Origin: Pseudomonadota bacterium
GTDB taxonomy: Bacteria > Pseudomonadota > Gammaproteobacteria > Xanthomonadales > Marinicellaceae
Length of the DNA: 24,656 nucleotides
Direction: 5' to 3'
Assembly (NCBI GenBank): GCA_008501575.1
Contig: QQUO01000317.1
Coordinates: forward strand, 1 to 24,656
The position numbers were made by a program, and so were the translations under genes. Positions 6,885 to 12,310 of the stretch are shown here, piece after piece. The notes below the pieces were generated by a model, which was not told the origin of the DNA, did not search any database, and saw only the letters and a program-made list of their open reading frames with translations. Each line of letters begins with the position of its first letter. Within the stretch, counting starts at the first letter, position 1.

Positions 6885-6927
6885 AGCATATGTGAGAATG
6901 TTCTTAAATGGATTGACTTAAGTCAAT
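6885..6927 (-). promoter_or_regulatory. Candidate FNR/ANR-type activator site and -10 for tpl
   Basis: ATTGACTTAAGTCAAT (6912-6927) is a perfect 16-bp palindrome whose core TTGAC-N4-GTCAA resembles the FNR/ANR/DNR consensus TTGAT-N4-ATCAA. On the minus strand a TATGCT box (6890-6885, 4/6 to TATAAT) would set a start at about 6878. The palindrome centre (6919.5) is then at exactly -41.5, the standard class II position for FNR/CRP activators. The -10 is weak, as expected for an activated promoter, and was chosen with this geometry in mind. Confidence 0.5.
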
Positions 6928-6940
6928 TGCGAAACATTTT

Positions 6941-6992
6941 TGAGGGAATTTTTTAGATTAATTATTGCCGCTGAGGGAATAATTTTATTAAT
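6941..6992. repeat. Two direct repeats TGAGGGAAT-N6/7-ATTAAT
   Basis: TGAGGGAAT occurs at 6941-6949 and 6972-6980, and ATTAAT at 6957-6962 and 6987-6992. The repeats are offset by 30-31 bases, close to three helical turns, and lie just upstream of the FNR-like palindrome relative to tpl. They may be paired regulator sites. I do not recognise the motif. Confidence 0.45.
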
Positions 6993-7132
6993 CAGAGAAA
7001 GCACTCAACCCATGGTTATCGTAATGCCTGTAAAAATGAATAATTGACATGTCTTTCCCGGCATTTCGACAGCTTATTATTTTTTACAACACCGATATAA
7101 AATCCAACGTCTTGCAATTGTTAAAAAACTGA

Positions 7133-7447
7133 TTACATAAAGATAAAAAAAGCAGCCGTACCCGCAACGAAAACAATCAATAACAAGATAGACAACAGTA
7201 AAAAGAATTTGGCCTTTTTTATACCCACAAATGATCCCGCAGCATTTTTCTTGAATGAAAAAACAAGTGAAATCAACACCGCCAGAACCGTGCCGGTAAT
7301 CCAGACCGTTATGGCCGCCGGAATATCGCCTTTATTAGCTGCCATGGCCATAGGCGCCACAGCCCACAGTAAGACGACGGTCACTAATCTATCCATAACA
7401 TGTTGGAAAAGCGCACTTAGTTTTTTCTTTTTTGTTGTTTTAATCAT
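7133..7447 (-). CDS. Small hypothetical membrane protein
   Basis: An unrecognised protein of 104 residues starting at ATG 7447. It has a basic N-terminus (MIKTTKKKKLSALFQHVMDR) and three probable membrane helices: LVTVVLLWAVAPMAMA, ITVWITGTVLAVLISLVFSF, and FFLLLSILLLIVFVAGTAAFFIFM at the end. The basic segments KKNAAGSF and KKAKF sit between helices 2 and 3, suggesting that loop faces the cytoplasm. The AHA-like AMAA after helix 1 could be a signal-peptide cleavage site instead. There is no clear ribosome-binding site. It is divergent from the 167-residue gene and may share its repeat-rich control region. Confidence 0.65.
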   Translation of the reverse strand: MIKTTKKKKLSALFQHVMDRLVTVVLLWAVAPMAMAANKGDIPAAITVWITGTVLAVLISLVFSFKKNAAGSFVGIKKAKFFLLLSILLLIVFVAGTAAFFIFM

Positions 7448-7499
7448 ATGAATGTTAATAAAATAAATTGTTCTTATTTTCTAATTAGAAATTGATTTT

Positions 7500-7561
7500 C
7501 GCTCTTTCTTATACAATAAATAAACTTTTTATACAATGAATGGACTAATAGTAAAAGAGCG
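7500..7561. repeat. Tandem TTATACAAT repeats enclosed by an 8-bp inverted repeat
   Basis: Two 18-bp copies, TTATACAATAAATAAACT (7509-7526) and TTATACAATGAATGGACT (7529-7546), match at 15 of 18 positions and are exactly 20 bases apart. They are enclosed by CGCTCTTT (7500-7507) and AAAGAGCG (7554-7561). Each copy contains TACAAT, a -10-like box for the plus-strand gene at 7567, and the right arm overlaps its AAGAG ribosome-binding site. Confidence 0.65.
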
Positions 7562-7566
7562 AAACT

Positions 7567-8070
7567 ATGATAATAAACAACCAAACCACAGCTGCTTTAG
7601 CACATTCGTTTATTGTGACCGTTTTACTCGTCACTTTTTCGTGGATGGGTTTGGTTGATTTTTCTTGGCAGAAAAAGCCTGATTCAATCGAAAAAATCAA
7701 GACTGAAGTGGTGCCGGAAGATACGCTTCCCATCAATTTAATACATGAAATCAATGTCTTAAAACAAGCCCAAAGAATAGAATCCGAAAGGTTTGGTGCC
7801 AGTGCTCAGCGCTCAAAGGTATATCAAGCCTATCAAACTATTTTGGCAGCACAAGACGCTGAACTGATATTTAAACATCTTCTTAACGAACAAAATATAA
7901 TCACAAAGATTTACGCCATGAAAGGCTTACAAACCCTTGAATCATCTTTGTTTGCGAAAATTGAACCCTATTTTGCAAACAGCCAATTATCAGTCCAGCA
8001 AATAGCAGGCTGTGTGGTGTTTAAAAAAGAAGTTCGTGAAATTATCGACAGCCGTTGGCCCTGGCATTAA
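7567..8070 (+). CDS. Hypothetical membrane-anchored protein
   Basis: A 167-residue protein of unknown family. Residues 12-32 (AHSFIVTVLLVTFSWMGLVDF) form one hydrophobic segment, either an uncleaved anchor or a signal peptide, followed by a soluble, mostly helical domain. The C-terminal half (YQTILAAQDAELIFKHLL, IYAMKGLQTLE, then SVQQIAGCVVFKKEVREII) alternates helices in a way that resembles HEAT-like or other short helical repeats, but I cannot assign a domain. Start ATG 7567 follows AAGAG at seven bases. Regulation probably involves the repeats just upstream. It is followed by 180 bases before transketolase and does not look co-transcribed with it. Confidence 0.75.
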   Translation: MIINNQTTAALAHSFIVTVLLVTFSWMGLVDFSWQKKPDSIEKIKTEVVPEDTLPINLIHEINVLKQAQRIESERFGASAQRSKVYQAYQTILAAQDAELIFKHLLNEQNIITKIYAMKGLQTLESSLFAKIEPYFANSQLSVQQIAGCVVFKKEVREIIDSRWPWH

Positions 8071-8165
8071 GGGTTAATTCTCTTTTCAGCTAATTTGCAG
8101 GACCAATAGCCATATCAAACTTTTGCTTAAATTTTTATTTAATAGACAGACAGTGCGATTGTCAG

Positions 8166-8194
8166 TTGTTTATCATGGTGTTTATTCATAAAAT
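8166..8194 (+). promoter_or_regulatory. Candidate sigma-70 promoter of transketolase
   Basis: TTGTTT (8166-8171) and TAAAAT (8189-8194) are separated by 17 bases. The -10 matches 5/6 and the -35 matches 3/6. Transcription would start near 8201, about 50 bases before ATG 8251. Confidence 0.45.
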
Positions 8195-8250
8195 AAGCGG
8201 CTGCTGGCTGTTTAGCTTCTATTAACCCAAACCCAAAACATAATAATCAC

Positions 8251-10248
8251 ATGTCAAATCACACTTTGTTAGCCAATGCCATCCGTTTTCTGGCCATGGA
8301 TGCCGTTCAACAAGCCAATTCAGGCCATCCAGGGGCGCCCATGGGCATGGCGGATATCGCCGAAGTCCTGTTTAATCATCACTTGCGGCATAATCCCAAA
8401 AACCCCAAATGGTTTAATCGAGATCGCTTTGTCATGTCCAATGGCCATGGTTCGATGCTGGTGTATGCGGCATTGCATTTATCAGGCTATGATTTAAGCA
8501 TGGCGGAGTTAAAAGATTTCCGACAGTTACATTCCAAAACCCCGGGACATCCGGAATATGGTTATACACCGGGGATTGAAACCACCACCGGACCTTTGGG
8601 TCAGGGATTGGCCAATGCCGTGGGAATGGCTTTGGCCGAAAAAATGCTGGCGACCCAGTTTAACCGTGAAGGCCATAACATTATTGATCATTTCAGTTAT
8701 GTCTTTCTGGGTGATGGTTGTTTAATGGAAGGCATTTCCCATGAAGTCTGTTCTCTGGCCGGTACTTTGGGCTTAGGTAAACTGATTGCTTTGTATGATG
8801 ACAATAATATTTCCATTGACGGTGAAGTCGATGGCTGGTTTACCGACAACACGCCACAACGTTTTAAAGCCTATGGCTGGCATGTCATTGCAGCGGTGGA
8901 TGGCCATGACCCGGCGGCTGTGGATGCCGCCATTCAAGCGGCCAAAGACAATACTGAACAACCCACCCTTATCTGTTGTAAAACCACCATTGGCGCCGGC
9001 GCCCCGAATAAAGCCGGTTCCCATGAAACCCATGGTGCTCCTTTGGGTGATGAAGAAATTGCCGCCACCCGTAAGGCCTTGGATTGGCCATATGCGCCGT
9101 TTAAGATTCCTGATGACATATATCAAGGCTGGAATGCGGAAACAAAAGGTGCCGAACTTGAACAGAATTGGCAACAAAAATTGACCGCTTATCAAAAAAC
9201 TTACCCTGATTTGGCTGCTGATTTAAGCCGTCGCATCAACAATGAATTACCGGCTGATTTTGATGCCAAAATGTTTGATTACTTACGCCAGGTTAACAAA
9301 GACGCACCTAAAATGGCGACTCGAAAGGCCTCAAAGCTGGCCTTGGAAGGGGTTGGCCCAATGTTACCGGAATTATTTGGCGGTTCAGCCGACTTAACCC
9401 CTTCAAACAACACCTTTTGGTCTGGTTCAAAACTTATAAACGGTGGCGACTTTGGTGGCAACTATTTATCCTTTGGGGTCCGTGAGTTTGGTATGAGCGC
9501 CATCACCACCGGCATGAGTTTACATGGCGGCATTATTCCTTACACCGGTACCTTTTTGATGTTTTCGGATTATGCCAAGAATGCCTTGCGCATGGCAGCT
9601 TTAATGAAAATTCGCAATATCTTTGTCTATACCCATGATTCCATTGGGGTTGGTGAAGACGGTCCCACCCATCAACCGGTTGAGCAACTACCGGCCTTGC
9701 GCATGATTCCGAATATGCATGTCTGGCGACCTTGTGACGCAGTGGAATCTGTGGTGGCCTGGCATGAGGCCATCAAACGCAACGATGGTCCCACCAGTTT
9801 ATTATTCACCCGTCAGACTGTACCTCATCAAGTGCGCCGTGACGATCAATTGAGTTTGATTAATAAGGGTGGTTATATTCTGAACGATTGTAACCAAGAT
9901 CCACAATTAATTATTATTGCCACCGGTTCAGAGGTGGGTATTGCTGCTGAAGCCACTGAAGAATTACAAGCCAAAGGGCATCAAGTCCGATTGGTTTCGA
10001 TGCCATGTGTTGAGGTGTTTTTACAGCAATCACCTGACTACCAAAACAAAGTCTTACCGCACCATTGTCGTCGGCGATTGGCAGTGGAAGCAGCCAAAAG
10101 TGATGCGTGGTATCAGTTTGTTGGTTTGGATGGTGCCGTCATTGGCCAAGATACATTTGGTGAATCGGCACCGGGTAAAGATTTATTTGAATACTTTAAC
10201 ATAACCACAGAAGCTGTATTACATAGAGCCAAGGCTTTACTGAAATAA
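8251..10248 (+). CDS. tkt: Transketolase
   Basis: A thiamine-diphosphate enzyme that transfers two-carbon ketol units between pentose, heptulose, hexose and triose phosphates in the non-oxidative pentose phosphate pathway. The 665-residue product is full length (E. coli TktA 663). Key features are H26 in NSGHPGAP, H66 and G67 in SNGHGSML, the ThDP/metal motif GDG (154-156) with N185, and the catalytic glutamate E412 in FGVREFGM. The sugar-phosphate loop DSIGVGEDGPTHQPVEQ and a C-terminal domain ending with HRAKALLK complete it. The start ATG 8251 gives the standard N-terminus even though no Shine-Dalgarno sequence is obvious in the AT-rich leader. It is monocistronic with its own terminator; gapA or pgk, often next to tkt, are not here. 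Confidence 0.97.
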   Translation: MSNHTLLANAIRFLAMDAVQQANSGHPGAPMGMADIAEVLFNHHLRHNPKNPKWFNRDRFVMSNGHGSMLVYAALHLSGYDLSMAELKDFRQLHSKTPGHPEYGYTPGIETTTGPLGQGLANAVGMALAEKMLATQFNREGHNIIDHFSYVFLGDGCLMEGISHEVCSLAGTLGLGKLIALYDDNNISIDGEVDGWFTDNTPQRFKAYGWHVIAAVDGHDPAAVDAAIQAAKDNTEQPTLICCKTTIGAGAPNKAGSHETHGAPLGDEEIAATRKALDWPYAPFKIPDDIYQGWNAETKGAELEQNWQQKLTAYQKTYPDLAADLSRRINNELPADFDAKMFDYLRQVNKDAPKMATRKASKLALEGVGPMLPELFGGSADLTPSNNTFWSGSKLINGGDFGGNYLSFGVREFGMSAITTGMSLHGGIIPYTGTFLMFSDYAKNALRMAALMKIRNIFVYTHDSIGVGEDGPTHQPVEQLPALRMIPNMHVWRPCDAVESVVAWHEAIKRNDGPTSLLFTRQTVPHQVRRDDQLSLINKGGYILNDCNQDPQLIIIATGSEVGIAAEATEELQAKGHQVRLVSMPCVEVFLQQSPDYQNKVLPHHCRRRLAVEAAKSDAWYQFVGLDGAVIGQDTFGESAPGKDLFEYFNITTEAVLHRAKALLK

Positions 10249-10266
10249 TCAACTAAAGTAATAAAT

Positions 10267-10302
10267 AAGCCGCAACCACTACAAAAGCAGTTGCGGCTTT
10301 TT
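10267..10302. terminator. Rho-independent terminator between tkt and the glycine-zipper gene
   Basis: AAGCCGCAAC (10267-10276) pairs with GTTGCGGCTT (10290-10299) as a perfect 10-bp stem with a 13-base loop, followed by a T-tract to 10302. It ends tkt on the plus strand and, lying 19 bases beyond the 10321 stop of the convergent gene, may also serve the minus strand. Confidence 0.9.
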
Positions 10303-10320
10303 ATTGTCAGCTTATCCTTA

Positions 10321-10803
10321 TTATTCGATGACTTGAACTTCCACTGCCAAGCGAACACGCTCACCGGGATGACGGGTCATAAAGGTGTCGTACCATTGAC
10401 CTTGGTATTCATAAGTCACATCATAACCGCTTAATTGACGTTCTTCACGATAACGGGTATCGGTGTAACATCGGGGCCGTTGATTACGATGCGATGGGTG
10501 GTTTGCACCAACTGACGCACCGGCAATCACACCGACTGCAGTGGCTGCATCACGGCCAGAACCACTGCCAATTTGATTACCCAAAACACCGCCAATAATA
10601 CCACCCAGAATGGCACCACCGGTATTTGATCGCTGCTCACGATAACGCGGCCGTTCACAAACGCGTTGTCGTTCGGGGATTGAAACACGTTCATAAACCG
10701 GACGTACCTCAATCACTTTGCCATAGGCGATGTTATTGTCATAACGTTGTGCCATGGATAAACCACTGAATAATAAACCGATAATAAGAATTTGATATTT
10801 CAT
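10321..10803 (-). CDS. Glycine-zipper 2TM-domain envelope protein
   Basis: A 160-residue exported protein with a signal peptide (MKYQILIIGLLFSGLSMA, cleavage before QRYD). The centre is a glycine-zipper segment (GGAILGGIIGGVLGNQIG, then AATAVGVIAGASVGA), as in the Rickettsia 17 kDa antigen-like domain (glycine zipper 2TM). It lacks a lipobox cysteine directly after the signal peptide, so it is not an obvious lipoprotein. The flanks are rich in Arg and Tyr, including ERQRVCERPRYREQR, and the end is a small beta-rich part with YEYQGQWYDTFMTRHPGERV. Members are usually linked to outer-membrane integrity. The start ATG 10803 follows AGGAAA. The 265-base region upstream contains three hairpins. 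Confidence 0.85.
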   Translation of the reverse strand: MKYQILIIGLLFSGLSMAQRYDNNIAYGKVIEVRPVYERVSIPERQRVCERPRYREQRSNTGGAILGGIIGGVLGNQIGSGSGRDAATAVGVIAGASVGANHPSHRNQRPRCYTDTRYREERQLSGYDVTYEYQGQWYDTFMTRHPGERVRLAVEVQVIE

Positions 10804-10906
10804 GATCGTATTTCCTGTTAAATAAATACAAGTTTATCGGTATTAAATGAATTCAATCTGAATCGTTGGCATTTGTTCAGATAACTGATGTGCTGCGATT
10901 GAAAAG

Positions 10907-10934
10907 GTTGGCCGGACAATTAAGTCCGGCCAAC
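10907..10934. repeat. Perfect 11-bp stem-loop (first of three)
   Basis: GTTGGCCGGAC (10907-10917) and GTCCGGCCAAC (10924-10934) flank the loop AATTAA. On the minus strand the stem is followed by CCTTTTC, a weak U-tract, so it might terminate transcripts coming from the cNMP-EAL gene. It lies only three bases from the next palindrome. Confidence 0.8.
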
Positions 10935-10937
10935 AAC

Positions 10938-10967
10938 GATAATGTGTATGCATGCACACACATTATC
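10938..10967. repeat. 30-base near-perfect palindrome (second of three)
   Basis: GATAATGTGTATGCA and TGCACACACATTATC are complementary at 14 of 15 positions, the single mismatch being A/C at 10948/10957. The element is symmetric about 10952.5. As DNA it could extrude or bind a dimeric protein; as RNA it would fold into a long hairpin. Confidence 0.8.
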
Positions 10968-10971
10968 AATG

Positions 10972-11012
10972 GTCGCTACAGAAGCTTTGACCGGGCTTCG
11001 AGAAGTAGCGAC
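10972..11012. repeat. Two-tier hairpin (third of three)
   Basis: GTCGCTAC (10972-10979) pairs with GTAGCGAC (11005-11012). Inside, GAAGC (10981-10985) pairs with GCTTC (10995-10999), giving a two-stem arm with an asymmetric internal loop and a 9-base apical loop. No U-tract follows on either strand. Confidence 0.7.
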
Positions 11013-11068
11013 ACTTACCCACGATATTATTTTATGAAAATCAGTCTAAAAAGAAAAGTGTTTATTAA

Positions 11069-12229
11069 TTAATCATCAAAAAGCTGACCACGTTGTGCCA
11101 AAATATCAGATATTGACATGGCTTTGCCGTAATAATAGCCCTGTCCAAAGTCCACACCCAACTGACTCAATAGTTCATGTTGTGATTTCTGTTCAACCCC
11201 TTCTGCCACCAACCGCATCCCCAACTGTTTGGCCAAGCTGACCATGGCTTCTACCAGTGTTTTGTTAACCTGTTTGGTGAGAACCGACTGAATAAATACC
11301 TGGTCAATTTTGAGCACATCAAAAGGTAATTCCAGTAATTGTTGTAAGCCTGAATAACCGGTGCCAAAATCATCGGCACAGACTCGAAAACCCGCTTGAT
11401 GGCATCGTTCAATCCATTGTGCAGCTTGTTTAATATCAACCATCATGGTTTCAGTGATTTCTAATTTTAAGCGTTCAGCATTTATGTTTTTAGCTTTTAA
11501 GCGTTGCAATAAGGTCGGTAAAAATTGGGAGCTGTTTAATTGTCGGGCCGAAACATTGATGTTAATAAAGACTGAATCGGGTAACTGAGATAACAAATCA
11601 ATGGCTCGATTAAAAACAAGTGAACCCACCTCAATAATCATATCGGTTTCTTCTGCCAGTGTTATAAACTCGAAGGGTGAAATGACCCCGAGTTTAGGAT
11701 GCAACCAACGGCTTAAGGCTTCGAATCCACTTACCCGGTTTGTGGCCATGTCGACAATGGGTTGAAAAACTGTTTGCACCTTTTCACTGTTTATGGCTGT
11801 GCGTAATTCACTTTCCAATCTAAATTTGGATAAGCCACTTTGTTCAATAATCGATGCCACATGGGACAATAAGTCAGCCTGAGCCCCGTCCCCGTTTCTG
11901 GGCAATAAAGCCCGTAATCGTTTCAATAACACACCAATTAAGGCCTGAATTATGGGGTCGGTTTCTGTCAGCCGATCAGTGATCTGACCCGGTTTGATTT
12001 CTAATAAGGTCACCTGGGTTTTGGCCTTGGCGGCTGTTGACCGCACCGATTGATCCAGCACACCCATTTCACCAAATAATTCACCGGCGGTAAGGGTATG
12101 AATAACTTCATCCTTATCTTCCGCCAGTATTTCTACCGCACCTTTCTCTATGATATACGCCCGATCAGAACGCTCACCACCGTGAAATATAAATTGTCCG
12201 GGCTTATAAAAACTTAAGTGGAATGCCAT
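11069..12229 (-). CDS. Cyclic-nucleotide-binding domain fused to an EAL c-di-GMP phosphodiesterase
   Basis: A 386-residue soluble signalling protein. Residues 1-105 form a CRP-like cNMP-binding domain with FGEM (52-55), whose glutamate contacts the ribose, and R63, which contacts the cyclic phosphate. Residues 145-385 form an EAL domain that should hydrolyse c-di-GMP to pGpG. Catalytic signatures are intact: EAL (170-172), NVSARQ, LEITET, DDFGTG (286-291), LKIDQ, AEGVE and the final QGYYYG. There is no GGDEF domain and no membrane segment. I chose ATG 12229, which has a GAGG ribosome-binding site seven bases upstream, over a TTG at 12256 that falls in the U-tract of the hppA terminator. It likely couples a cNMP signal to motility or biofilm control. 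Confidence 0.9.
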   Translation of the reverse strand: MAFHLSFYKPGQFIFHGGERSDRAYIIEKGAVEILAEDKDEVIHTLTAGELFGEMGVLDQSVRSTAAKAKTQVTLLEIKPGQITDRLTETDPIIQALIGVLLKRLRALLPRNGDGAQADLLSHVASIIEQSGLSKFRLESELRTAINSEKVQTVFQPIVDMATNRVSGFEALSRWLHPKLGVISPFEFITLAEETDMIIEVGSLVFNRAIDLLSQLPDSVFININVSARQLNSSQFLPTLLQRLKAKNINAERLKLEITETMMVDIKQAAQWIERCHQAGFRVCADDFGTGYSGLQQLLELPFDVLKIDQVFIQSVLTKQVNKTLVEAMVSLAKQLGMRLVAEGVEQKSQHELLSQLGVDFGQGYYYGKAMSISDILAQRGQLFDD

Positions 12230-12254
12230 TTGTAAACCTCGTTCACCCCACAGC

Positions 12255-12298
12255 AAAAAATCCGCCTATAAAGATGTTGTGACAACATCTTTATAGGC
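12255..12298 (-). terminator. Strong intrinsic terminator after hppA
   Basis: A perfect 16-bp stem pairs GCCTATAAAGATGTTG (12264-12279) with its complement at 12283-12298 around a 3-base loop. On the minus strand it is followed by GGA and six uridines (12260-12255). It lies 13 bases after the hppA stop and only about 26 bases before the ATG of the cNMP-EAL gene. Confidence 0.92.
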
Positions 12299-12310
12299 AA
12301 AGGTGATTTT

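Larger units (their letters stand above)
6741..7132. other. 392-base intergenic region upstream of tyrosine phenol-lyase
   Basis: No convincing gene is seen here. The stretch is AT-rich and contains, from the tpl start outward, the ribosome-binding site, a 9-bp inverted repeat (6771-6805), a possible -10 (6885-6890), a perfect 16-bp palindrome (6912-6927), and two direct repeats of TGAGGGAAT plus ATTAAT (6941-6992). The distal part (6993-7132) lies behind the 3' end of the 104-residue membrane protein gene and shows no clear terminator. Confidence 0.6.

Noticed and set aside
7044..7049. TTGACA, a perfect -35-like hexamer on the plus strand
   Set aside because: No -10 at 16-18 bases and no plus-strand gene downstream until 7567.
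10907..11012. Integron attC sites or CRISPR-like array
   Set aside because: The three hairpins differ in sequence and length, there is no cassette pattern or integrase, and no regular spacer-repeat structure.
10866..11072. 68-codon plus-strand open frame across the three hairpins
   Set aside because: It is spread over perfect inverted repeats, has no ribosome-binding site and no plausible protein composition; the DNA symmetry explains the sequence better.
12230..12256. TTG start for the cNMP-EAL gene
   Set aside because: It lies in the hppA terminator U-tract, while ATG 12229 has a proper GAGG site at the right distance.
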